Shown: one piece after another, positions 54,525 to 64,000 of the stretch | Layout: every line of letters starts with the position of its first letter | Position numbering within the stretch: position 1 is the first letter of the stretch | Source of the DNA: Septoria linicola | Taxonomy: Eukaryota; Ascomycota; Dothideomycetes; Mycosphaerellales; Mycosphaerellaceae | Direction of reading: 5' to 3' | Assembly: GCA_024114885.1 (NCBI GenBank) | Contig: CP099429.1 | Location: 620,001 to 684,000, forward strand | Length of the DNA: 64,000 nt | Notes under the pieces: model-generated | The model's input: only the letters and a program-made list of their open reading frames with translations | The model's database searches: none | What the model was told of the DNA's origin: nothing | Program-made: the position numbers and the translations under genes

Positions 54525-56403
54525 GATGCCCAAAATGTCTAACAACACCACTGGCGTGATATGGACAGCAAACTGCGCGCTGCCCTACCCACCCGCCGTT
54601 CCGTTTGCGGCGTCCTCGCGGCCAGATTGCCGCCGCTGATGGAGAGCAGCGGTCAGAGCCAGCATGAACGCTGCGCGGTAGCTGTGAAGTGTACAAGCTC
54701 GGCGATCAGTCTGGCGTCTGCGAAGTCGATGATGAAGCCCAGGAGCTCGGGTTAGGCGAATAGCGTCGCGGGCTGCACTCCGCCGGCAGCAGATTGGGTA
54801 TCACAGTCCACCGCCGTACTGTCTAGCTGCGAACGTGGTGGTCGACAGTCAACGTGTCGTCGGGAGAGTCGGTGAGGGCGGAGCGACGATGAGCAGTGGA
54901 CAGCGCCGAGAGATAGCGGTGGTGTGTGTAGTGGGTGTTGGCATCGAGTACTGCCCGAGATGGTGGTCTTCTTTGGGCACTACTCGGCTGCAAAACAGCT
55001 AGGCTGCTAGCTCCTCCCGCTTTCGTCTCAAGGCGTTTGCTACTATTTTTCCTGCTTCTGCTTCTCATCCTCTACATATCCCATGCACACCAGAGACACG
55101 AGGCGTTGGAGCTGCAGCCAATGTTCTGCGTCTCGCACGTGTCGACGGCGCAACGTCAGCTATATTGCCCGCCTGTAAGAGTCGCACAAAACATGGTCAT
55201 TGCCAATGCGGGTGAAACACAGGCTGTGTCCCAGGGTCAAGAACAGCCGGGAGACGCTGCACATCCACAAAACCCTCTGTTTCTCTCGCGCGCCTCTGTC
55301 TGAAGCACAAAAAAAGATCATTCGATTGAGGACAAGCTCGCCCTACGAAACTCACGCTCTGTCGAGCATAATCATGGCAGCCCGGACGCGATCTGTCAAC
55401 CGTGAGTGTATCTGAATCATGTCCACTTGCACCCGCTATGGCACCAACATCCATGACGCTTTTCCTACCCATCTTCGCCAACCTGCAGTCGCGGCGCGGA
55501 CTTTCGGGCCACCTGCATCGGATGTCGTCCGCCCAAACAACCTCTTCACACCTGTGGTCCACAATCCACACGCCCCCGTCTGCACAAATAGAGCCACTCC
55601 ACCCAATGCAGTGGCACATTTCCAACGCCGGGAGCCAAAATTTAGTGCACTCCCAGGATCCTGGATACACATGTGAGCATGGCCTGAGCATGCCATGATC
55701 TGCGCGCCAGTTACACGACAAATGCCAAGCGATGCGACGTCTGACCACCACGAGTCCATGAGTCGTGGGAGATTAGAGCTGAGCAGACTATTGAAATGGG
55801 CCTCCACACCTATTCGCGTTGCAATGTGCCTTGACAGTTCTCCATGGTCTTGTAATATTTGAGCAAGGTGACGAGAGAAACAGCATCAAGAACAGTTCGC
55901 GCATTGCCGGTCTAGCATCTCTTGACAGCAGTAGCATCGCGGACCCAGGACCACTGTTTCATGCATTCACCAGCTTGGTTGTTGCGGCTTACTCGGAGTC
56001 GACCTCCACTGCGTCCGCTGGTCTTAAGTTCGCACATCAAGCTTTGGCCAAAGGTTCAGAGTATCACATTTGGGCATCGTTTGTCACGAGAGAGCTCTGC
56101 TTACCTTGTGCCTGTAGCTTCCTCACTCTTTGGCAACTATTTGCATAGCTTCAAGGAGATACCTGTACTTACCGCAAACATGACTTCACCAGCACTACAT
56201 CGAGGCCGCAAACTATGCCTATAGAGTGATGCATCTTTGGGCGCAGGCTCTCGCGTTACTCTGAGCTGGTACAGCTAGCTGACTGTCGAGCTCGCGATAA
56301 GTTCACTCTGCAATGAGCCTTGACTCTACAGACTCATGGTTTTCAACGAGCGTTATGCGCCCTCCCACTCAAAATCCGTTGCTTCCCTCCCAGAAGAACG
56401 CCA
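54525..56403. other. Long 5' region of wc-1
   Basis: Almost 1.9 kb between the wc-1 start and the end of the next minus-strand gene. The plus strand has a frame of 122 codons at 54935-55303, and others overlap, but none looks like protein. Part of this region probably encodes a long wc-1 leader. Pyrimidine-rich blocks lie near 55020-55090. Confidence 0.5.
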
Positions 56404-57301
56404 CTACTCCACGAACTTCATAAACTGCACATGGTGCATCTCCACTTCCTTGGCTCCATTTCTCAGATAGTGAATATTGTCCTTGAACGTCTTCGTCTCT
56501 CTAAAAGCCATGTGCTTTTCAACACTTTCCCACCCAATCACCAAGACCGCGGCTTTGCCCTCGTGCCCATCCTTCGGACTCTTGACAGTATCCTCGTGTG
56601 TCACACCCGCAGCAGCGCCTAGAAAGCCATCACTGCCTTCACTGTTGATCACATTCCGGAACTTCAATACACCATCAAGATAGCCTTCTGGGGCATCTCC
56701 GCCGAAGTAGAACGTCGCGACTTCTGTGACAGGCGCAGAGATAGCTTTCGAGAAGTCGCCAGCTGGCTCAAGGTCTGCGTGGACCATGGTCGGCTTGCCG
56801 CCGGCGATTGTGAGGAAACGGTTGAGGAATGGAGTGTAAGCTTCGGTAGCCATGAAAGACTTGTGGTGGTCGAGGCTTTCCCAGTCTGTACGAGAGGATA
56901 TACGAGTCAGTCAAGTGGATGGAGGAAGAAAGTATGAAAAAACCTCGTCGGGTGAAGCTTGAGAAGACCTGGACTCCTTTTGGCTCTTGGCTCGTAGCAG
57001 CTCGCCGCCTTGACTATGGTGACAACGTCTAGAGGTGAAGCAGCTCGACTCATGACCACTGCTTACAGCAGATCGCACGAAGACACAGATGGCAAGAAGG
57101 AAATGTTTTGATCAACTTACTGACAAGCAACTCGAACACTCCCGGGTTCTCAATTTGAGTACCAAACTGGATCTGCTGTACGCCATTTGTCTTGCTCAGT
57201 CTGTCACCAACTTCTTTCAGGACCTTCGCTGCCTCATTCTGATCATCACCAATGTCAGAACCTGCTGAGAGCGGGCAGACGAGGACCTCGGTGGTCGGCA
57301 T
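56404..57301 (-). CDS. Dimeric alpha-beta barrel protein with two repeated halves
   Basis: Two exons on the minus strand, 57121-57301 and 56404-56885, with a 235-base GTAAGT...TACAG intron, give 220 residues. No signal peptide is present. Each half has the ferredoxin-like pattern of antibiotic-monooxygenase/dabb-type proteins. The matching cores are VFELLVNWESLDHHKSFMAT in the first half and AAVLVIGWESVEKHMAFRET in the second. No catalytic residue can be named. Members of this fold range from small oxygenases to haem or stress proteins. The intron is much longer than others in the window, and a skipped or alternative exon inside it cannot be excluded. Confidence 0.8.
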
Positions 57302-57963
57302 GATGGTAAGCTTGTTGGTGCTGTTTGAGTGGTACAGAGGTCTCCTGGTGGTTCTTCTACAGAGTGCAAACTCTCACGGTGAGGCTAGCGGTAGATTCGA
57401 GACTTCCGGTCTTTATTGTGATGGTTTGCAAAGGATCAAGGAATATCAAATAGGCTTGCCCGGCTGTCTGGTAATCTTGAGCTTGGATGCTATAGCTTGT
57501 TCGTGCTTGGGTGAAAGCAGAAAGATGAAACGTTGTGGCAGTGACCTGTTCTGGAAGAATTGAAGCGGAACTGCTGTTTCAGCTTCGCTCACTGTCTATT
57601 TCTTCTCCGGAGCTCTGAGCTTGATTCAAACAGCCGACGGCAGGTCAATCACATGGGGTAGATTCTGGACATACCGTACCCCGCGGTTGTTGGTGGGAGG
57701 AAAGAGCTTCTGCTGAGCATGTCATCATCGCGTTGCACGGAAACAGCCCACCTTGCAAGTCAAGTTTGTTGCGCAAAAGCCGCTCGCACTGCCTTGATCT
57801 ATTCATCAAAGTCCATCTTGACCTTGTCGTGGAACGAAGCGGATCGTAGATCTGCGTGAATGACTGAGCAGACTTGCTTCCTCCCCAGGAACGAAAACGA
57901 CATCAAGGAATCTGCCAAGCACACGCTCCTGCCGAGGATTTACCGCGCCCAGCACAACCGGCC
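57302..57963. other. Divergent intergenic region
   Basis: About 660 bases between the alpha-beta barrel gene and the aldolase-like gene. Its right end is open in the aldolase frame from 57874 but lacks an ATG. No feature is recognised. Confidence 0.4.
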
Positions 57964-58929
57964 ATGTCTTTCAACGAAACACGAGAAGCATTACGGAAAG
58001 CATCAACACCTCCAAGCAAGCAGCTCTTCAGCACGCTCATTACAGCGAATCACATCCTCCACTACCACGATGTCGTTGATGCATACGGTCACATCTCTGT
58101 CCGAAATCTGCAGAACCCCAACACATTCTTCATTTCCAAGTCCCTAGCTCCAGCACTCATATCATCCCGCGAGGACATCGAAGAATACCATGTCTCTGAC
58201 GCGTCGCCCGTCAACAAAGATGCACCCACAGGGTATCAAGAACGATTCATCCACTCTGAGATCTACAAGAAATACCCTGGCGTCAACAGTGTAGTCCATG
58301 CCCACAATGAAGCCGTCCTACCCTTCAGTATCGGTAGCACGCCCTTGAAACCGGTCTTCCACATGGCAGGCACGATAGGCTCGTACGCTCCTGTGTTCGA
58401 TATTTCAAATCACTACAAGCAATCCGACAATCTACATTCACTTCTCGTGAACAATGAACATCTTGGTGCTGGTCTGGCAGCAGGCTTCAGCCCTTCGTCA
58501 TCGATATCCAAAGTCGGTGGGATGCTCAAGAGTTACATTACCTCTTCGCAGCCTGCAGCGATAGACTTTCCTCCGCATCCTGTGGTGCTGATGCGAGGCC
58601 ATGGGTTTACGAATGTGGGGGCTACTATAGAAGAGGCCGTGTTCAGAGCGATCTTCACGTGTAAGAACGCGCAGATTCAGACGACGAGTCTGCTGATGCA
58701 GGGAAGTTTCAATCTCGGTTCTGTGGCCAGGCAATTTGGAGCGAAGGAGGGAAGTACTGAGCAAGCGCCGCAGGAGGGACTCAAGTATTTGAGTGAGAGA
58801 GAAGTAGGTGATAGTTGGACGCAGATGAAGGATACGGTGGAGAGACCTTGGGGTCTGTGGAGTGAGGAGGTGAGAAGGCATGGTGACTTGTACCGGAACA
58901 GGGTGAGAGATGAGATCGGGAGAGCATGA
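57964..58929 (+). CDS. Class II aldolase/adducin-family protein
   Basis: Single exon of 321 residues from MSFNETREALRKAS. The class II aldolase fold is marked by ANHILHYHDVVDAYGHISVR, the zinc-binding His pair in SVVHAHNEAVLPFS, and LMRGHGFTNVGATIEEAVFR with a third His. These residues support a metal-dependent aldolase or decarboxylase. Fungal members of this group are often annotated as adducin-like proteins, and the true substrate is seldom known. The frame is open upstream to 57874, but the chosen ATG is the first with normal context (CGGCCATG). Confidence 0.88.
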   Translation: MSFNETREALRKASTPPSKQLFSTLITANHILHYHDVVDAYGHISVRNLQNPNTFFISKSLAPALISSREDIEEYHVSDASPVNKDAPTGYQERFIHSEIYKKYPGVNSVVHAHNEAVLPFSIGSTPLKPVFHMAGTIGSYAPVFDISNHYKQSDNLHSLLVNNEHLGAGLAAGFSPSSSISKVGGMLKSYITSSQPAAIDFPPHPVVLMRGHGFTNVGATIEEAVFRAIFTCKNAQIQTTSLLMQGSFNLGSVARQFGAKEGSTEQAPQEGLKYLSEREVGDSWTQMKDTVERPWGLWSEEVRRHGDLYRNRVRDEIGRA

Positions 58930-58963
58930 TATCTCCATCGGGATCATATTAGCGATGCATGGC

Positions 58964-61859
58964 TCACTGATACCCGCCTTCACTCGACCCAAACGCCGCC
59001 TTCTCCCGTTGACGCTGCTGATGTCGCTCTTGCTGCTTCTGCCAGCTCAGAGCCGGAAGCAAAGTCGGACCACCGCCAAAGTTCACATCTGCCATGTCGG
59101 CGACATTCATTGCCGGGAAGCCCTCCCCGGGTGTGCTGAAGCTCCCTGCCGAAGGCCTGCCAAAGCTCGCGTCCGCGCCGGGCGATACAAAATTCGAGTT
59201 GGTAATGTCGTTGATATTGGATGCGGCCACTGCGTTGAAGGTGTAAGGATCGAGAGCTGGACCTGCAAACCCAGATCCTGTGAAGTCAGTCATGTTAAAG
59301 TTGGGAAGGTTCAGATCTCCAGTGTAAACGTCGGGTGCGAAAACTTTCTCTAGTTCAGCCTACATCTGATGTCAGTGTCGTTCAACCTGGTTTTGGCGTC
59401 GTTTGACTCACCCAGTCAATGTCCTGCATTTGCATCTCCACATCTGCGTTCTGCTGGGGTTGATTCTGCTGCTCGCGACCTGCAATGCTACCTTGCCGAC
59501 TGCCTCCAGAGCTTGACTGCGAATCTAGTTGTGGTGGTGGAGGCGAGAATTGTGCTGGAGGAAGTGGTTGTGGCGTAAGTCCCATGGCTGCGTCCTTTTG
59601 CTGCTGCATGTGCCCAATGGCATCACTACTGACTGCGCTGGGTGTTCGGTATTGTGATTTACTCCCACCTCCGACTCGCTGTTGCATCTGATTCGAAACC
59701 TTCAGCTTCCGCATCTGGTGAAACGTTTCCATGCGGTCTCTCAAGTCGGTCAGCACGAGCTCGGCCTTCTGCTTGGGTGCTAGATGGGAGGGAATCTCGA
59801 AAATGTAGTCCAAGCACTTCCATATCCTAGCTGCCTCTTTACGCATAGGATATGCATAGACTTCCACGAGAAGCAAGAGAGCCGCGTGATACTGGTTGAA
59901 GGCACCGCGATACCACACCCAGGGCAATAGTTCGGTTGTACTCTCCCACTCTACGGAGCATTCCATTTGAGTAAGACCAGCTTCGATAAGCACTTGTCGT
60001 AGTCGATCAGGCATCCTTTGTGTAGTACTAAACAGATAACGATGTAAAACTTGCAAATGGAGGCCTTTCGTCATGGTCTCCAGCATCAGTCCAGTAAGGC
60101 GTTGAACAGGCGAAGTGAGATCGAGCATTGGTAAATATCTTTCCTTGGTAGCGAGCATGAACTTTTGCACCTTGACCAATACCGAGGTGAGAGATTTCTT
60201 CTTCTTGTCGATAGCTACAATGTCGTACCAGACTTTTCGACGCATCTCTTGACATTCGGCTCGAATCCGTTCAAATGTTGTGTCAGTCCAGTAGTCGCGG
60301 TCTTCAGTCGTTGGGTTGTCACCAATCAAGTCGGCATCGTTCACGTTCCAAGGCATCTTGGTATCGTAGTCCTCGGCCCGGATTTGAGGACGGGGTCCTG
60401 TGGCCTCGCAAGTTCTCATGTCAAGGAAGCACAGCTGGTGCCATATCATTCGACGCACCTGTACTTCGACGGGCGTCATCTGATAATGTGTACCATCTCT
60501 GTGCAGACCCATACATTCTGCCAGTCGGATAGCAGTTCCCACTAATGCAGAGTGGGCCCTCGATACTTCGGCTCGCACAAGTGGTATGAGGTACATCACG
60601 AATGCTTGCATCGTGTCGACTTTGGTCGTTCGTAGGAAGTTTGCCTTTGCCAACGCGAACTCTGTGCCAGATCGAAGGCTATCCACGAGAGCGTTCTTCG
60701 ACGTCCCGAACTTCTGCATTGCTTGCTCGTTGGTCATGCTTACAGCAGCTGAGAACATGGCAGCGAACACAATTGCCTGGTTGGAGGGCACGGGCTCACT
60801 CCCGGTAATTATTTGAGACCAGAAAATTGCATACTGTTGCTCAAAAGTAGGCCTATGCACTATTTTGCACATGTAATGCACAGCGTGCCAGTATTGAGCA
60901 ACCAATTGATCTGCAGCGTTCTTGCTCGGCAGGTAGTCGATCAGACTGGTACTCATGCTCGTCCCTGGGAAGAAGAAACTTGAGGCAGGAGCGATATAAT
61001 CAGGTCCGGGGCCGATGAATGATTTGGGCGTTGCTTGGATCTTCTGGCCAGCCCCGGGACTTAGTTCGCGGTGGTCGATGGCGAGAGGTGTTTCTGAGAA
61101 TCGTGATTTACCGGCTTTGACATCCTCCAGAGTATCTGTAATTTCATCAACGAGCTTCGGTCGGATCCAGCCACCAATACGCTCGGAAATTCTCATTTTG
61201 CCCATTTGAACGCCCAAATCCATGAGCTCGTCGTCGTTGTTGTCCTCGTAGACATTGTCTTGTGTCGCTAATGGTGTCGGTTCCAGGTTGTCTTCGTCCT
61301 CGTTGACCTCGTCCTCGTCGTCCTGTTCCTGAGCCTTGGCCTCTTCCGCAGTAAGCTTGGTCACTTTGCCGCCTCCAAGGTGACCTTTCTGAGACTGCGA
61401 CGCCACTTCTCGCTCGAGGTTCTTCTCCAGCATGCCCATTTTCTCCTTGATCTCGGCGAGTTTCTGCTGGGCTTGTGGATCCATCGCTGGAGCTAGATAC
61501 AAGCAGTCCCTCCGAAACCTGGTGCAATTGACGCATGGTGCCTGCTTGTCGCACTGGATAGGCGTCAATCTCGAGCAGACTGGATAAGAAGGCAATCTTT
61601 AGTACAAGCTCACCTTCAACTTTCGTCGTCTGCATTCTAGACAAGAGGTGATCTGTCTGTTTCGCCTCCGTATCTTGGTAGGAGCGGTTCCTGCGGTCTT
61701 GTGAGACGATTCCGTAGGTGAGGTAGAATCTCGATATGTTGCAGCTTGAATCGCAGAAAAGCTTGTGTTAGCCCCATCTGCAGATATGCGAGCTTCTGAT
61801 GGGCTCGTTTGATTGCCCGCTGCAGCATTCACGGGCGCATACATCCAATTATCCGTCAT
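58964..61859 (-). CDS. Zn2Cys6 fungal-specific transcription factor
   Basis: Three exons on the minus strand, 61614-61859, 59412-61553 and 58964-59359, give 927 residues. The zinc cluster has Cys73, 76, 83, 89, 92 and 99 (C-x2-C-x6-C-x5-C-x2-C-x6-C), and intron 1 splits it after Lys82. A heptad-like helix (EIKEKMGMLEKNLEREV) follows, suited to dimerisation. The fungal transcription-factor middle domain covers about 230-600 (YWHAVHYMCKIVHRPTFEQQ; AIRLAECMGLHRDG). The C-terminus is Gln/Ser/Pro-rich, and the last exon adds an Asn/Phe/Gly-rich tail, possibly activating. Targets are unknown. It converges with the aldolase-like gene with only 34 bases between stops. Confidence 0.93.
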
Positions 61860-63062
61860 CTCCGGTTTTGTTCTCCAGGAGTATAGTCGGGTGCCCTGGT
61901 ATTACGGCCGAAGCAGCGTGAGACGGGACTTTCGTGCAAAAGCCCTCACATACAAAACCTGACTTCTCGCTCAGCTTATGATTTTTCTGATCTGGTGCTG
62001 TCTTGAATCTACACGTAAGCGGCTTTCAGACAGAAGTATTTGGCCGTTGGTCCTGTAATAGTTTGAGCTGAAGTCGAGTGGGAACGATCGCGATGGGCCG
62101 GCGCAATCCAAGGCCGACTCTTCCTTCCACTTCAATGCGGGTGGTCTGTGTATCTCAACCAATCACGTCTACGGAACAAAGAGTCTTCGTTTGCACATTT
62201 GTTAGGCTTTATGGATGTTAGGATCAAGTGCTCTGGCTGCTAGGACTACAACTGGAAACGTGGTCAGTGCGGACAGCTGAAGTGTTATGATGACTATACA
62301 TTTGCCTTGCTGACAATAACTTTGCAGGTCGAAGATGTCGTCTCTCTCTCTTGGGACATGCAAAGCGATTACATGTGCCGGTCCTAGCCGCATATGGTAT
62401 CTATCTTGAGCCCAGTTCTCCTTGCCATAGGATCGCGGAGGCAGTGGCTCGAGGCTGCAGTGATGCTTCGCCAGAACGATCTCGAATGGAAGTCGAAATG
62501 TACTGGAAGCGGACAGCCGCCCAGGCTCTGCGTGAATGATGTGCACAGGGATGCCTGGCGAAGTGGTGAGAGTGTGTTGATAACATCTGCCACATACGAT
62601 CGTGGTCCAAGATCGCGACTATAGTCGTACATTGCTCTTATCAGAAAGGTCAACAGCCTGCCAGCGGCTCCGTGCCCAAGGCGAGGAGGGTCTGAACCTC
62701 ATGAAGCCATTCTCGCAGCCATTCATGGCATGATCTGCAAACGCAGAACGCCTTGCGTGTTGATTCTGACCAACGGGTAACAGACATAACTTTGCTTACA
62801 GGACTGCTATAAAGAATCTCCTTCCTGCTATCCGTGGTCTTGGCAAAGGTTGTGCAACAAACTCAAGCGTACCACAGAACGCAGAACTCACACAGAAAGC
62901 TTGGCTACGTGATTGAGACTTGCTCAGCAGAAATGATTTCTTCTCGCAGCTCAATTCCTGAGGTGTGCAATTTGGATACGTCCTGGGAGCTTCGAGACCG
63001 CACATATCTGAGGGGAGCAACATTTTTCTTGCACTTGTCTGCTGACCTGTCCAAGCGACATA
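61860..63062. other. Intergenic
   Basis: About 1.2 kb with no supported gene. Overlapping short frames near 62200-62650 occur on both strands and lack recognisable sequence. It contains the promoters of the Zn2Cys6 gene and of the last gene. Confidence 0.45.
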
Positions 63063-63809
63063 ATGGCAAAGAAGGAAGACAGACGACGAGCCAGAATTAT
63101 CAGACGCCAAGCGGAGTATGCTGACTTGACAACAGATGCAGTGACCTGGAAGACGATCGATGAGGATGAGAGTCGGGCGCTGATGGGGTTGCCGCCAAAA
63201 AGTAGATCGCACATCGACCTTGCGCATAAGGAGGAGGATTTCGATAATGCTGCAGCCTCGCAAGAGACTATGCTCGCCAGCGGGATCACTCGGCCGACGC
63301 ATCATCTGCCACCTTCTACCAGACAGTATGACCCGAGCCGTGACCCCCGGCTGAGACGGTTTTCGCCAGGGCCGCAACCCGCGATGAGGCCCTGGGACCC
63401 ACATGCGTACGCTGCATCGAACGTCGAATTTGGAGAAGTCAGGTGGCTGTCGCCGATGGAGGGTGCTTTGGACAGTAGTTCTGGCAACGACCCTCCGATA
63501 TCGCCCCGCTCGCTGTACCCTAGTGAGTGGCAGGACATGCCCATCCAAGGGAGCTTGAGGTCGCCGCCGCGGCCGCCACCGCTCGCACACGAGAACATAC
63601 CACGAACCGTTCAGTGGCATCCTATCAACCATTTCGAAGCACTCACTTCGCAGTATAGTCAAACTAATACGTGGCCTGTCCCGACAACAATGGAATACGT
63701 ACCGCCGCCCCTTCCAACGTGTGACACGCCACCATCCCACACAACTGCACAGTTCCAGTCAGGGCCCGAGTCTCCAGCCCAGCCAAATTCCACTTTCAAG
63801 CAACGTTAA
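63063..63809 (+). CDS. Proline-rich hypothetical protein
   Basis: Single exon of 248 residues starting MAKKEDRRRARIIRRQAEYA, a basic, possibly nuclear or bZIP-basic-like helix with no leucine zipper after it. The rest is Pro/Ser/Arg-rich (SPGPQPAMRPWDPHAY; SPPRPPPLAHENIP) and looks disordered. No domain is recognised. The long minus-strand frame on the opposite strand (62796-63740) has poor composition and is less likely. Confidence 0.5.
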   Translation: MAKKEDRRRARIIRRQAEYADLTTDAVTWKTIDEDESRALMGLPPKSRSHIDLAHKEEDFDNAAASQETMLASGITRPTHHLPPSTRQYDPSRDPRLRRFSPGPQPAMRPWDPHAYAASNVEFGEVRWLSPMEGALDSSSGNDPPISPRSLYPSEWQDMPIQGSLRSPPRPPPLAHENIPRTVQWHPINHFEALTSQYSQTNTWPVPTTMEYVPPPLPTCDTPPSHTTAQFQSGPESPAQPNSTFKQR

Positions 63810-64000
63810 CTCGGGAAGGAAACAATATTTCTGGTTACCGGATGTACAGCCTGCACAATCTGACGATGATGAGCGGTTCAGAATGTCATATTATACTTGG
63901 TGAATCTGACTATAGTGGTCTTGCTAGGTGAGGCTGCGACTGCGAGCTTACGGGTGTCTCCGGCCTGAGTTGCCACCTCCAAGTCCCGCATAACCATATT

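Noticed and set aside
62796..63740. Minus-strand frame of 314 codons
   Set aside because: Overlaps the Pro-rich plus-strand gene. The peptide is Arg/Cys/Trp-biased without any domain, and its start is not an ATG in good context.

Overview
This window reads as nuclear DNA of a filamentous ascomycete. Genes carry short introns of about 45-60 bp with GT/AG ends and TACTAAC- or CTGAC-like branch points. The gene set includes white collar-1, a Zn2Cys6 regulator, a CYP52-like P450, GH76 and GH95 enzymes, an SPX-RING protein and Sds23, Mon1 and Dop1 homologues. A Dothideomycete is my best guess from overall protein character, but the class cannot be proven from the sequence alone. No tRNA, rRNA, CRISPR array, intact transposon or origin was seen.

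Layout. 0-2 kb: Sds23-like CBS protein. 2-9.3 kb: gene-poor accessory stretch with a broken selenium-binding-protein-like fragment, an 11-bp tandem repeat, a secreted cyanovirin-N homology (CVNH) protein and an unknown secreted Trp-rich protein. 9.3-15.2 kb: P450, phosphoglycerate mutase, RING protein, HIT hydrolase (5 exons, one of 13 nt) and the small mitochondrial protein Mdm35 (4 exons). 15.6-20.3 kb: secreted GH95 alpha-fucosidase and two unknown proteins. 20.6-26.5 kb: Rrp6, an unusual interrupted BTB-bromodomain gene and a GPI-type GH76 enzyme. 27.3-35.1 kb: Dop1 and Mon1, divergently arranged. 35.2-40.4 kb: omega-like GST, SPX-RING protein and Jjj1-like J protein. 40.6-47.5 kb: a small unknown, a Cbp6/UQCC2-like bc1 assembly factor and a very long mitochondrial IF2. 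48-55 kb: a BTB-like unknown, a C2H2 regulator and white collar-1 in tandem. 56.4-64 kb: a two-repeat dimeric alpha-beta barrel protein, a class II aldolase/adducin-like protein, a Zn2Cys6 regulator and a terminal unknown.

Functional themes. Several genes serve mitochondria (Mdm35, bc1 assembly factor, IF2) or endosome/Golgi traffic (Dop1, Mon1). Others serve RNA and ribosome metabolism (Rrp6, Jjj1) or secretion and the cell wall (GH76, GH95, CVNH). They do not form an evident biosynthetic cluster. The most unusual items are the bromodomain embedded between BTB and BACK-like segments, the zinc-knuckle mitochondrial IF2 with a giant N-terminal extension, and the SPX-RING protein with a CaaX end and an altered RING. 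Splice sites and exon joins are my own readings and have no transcript support.
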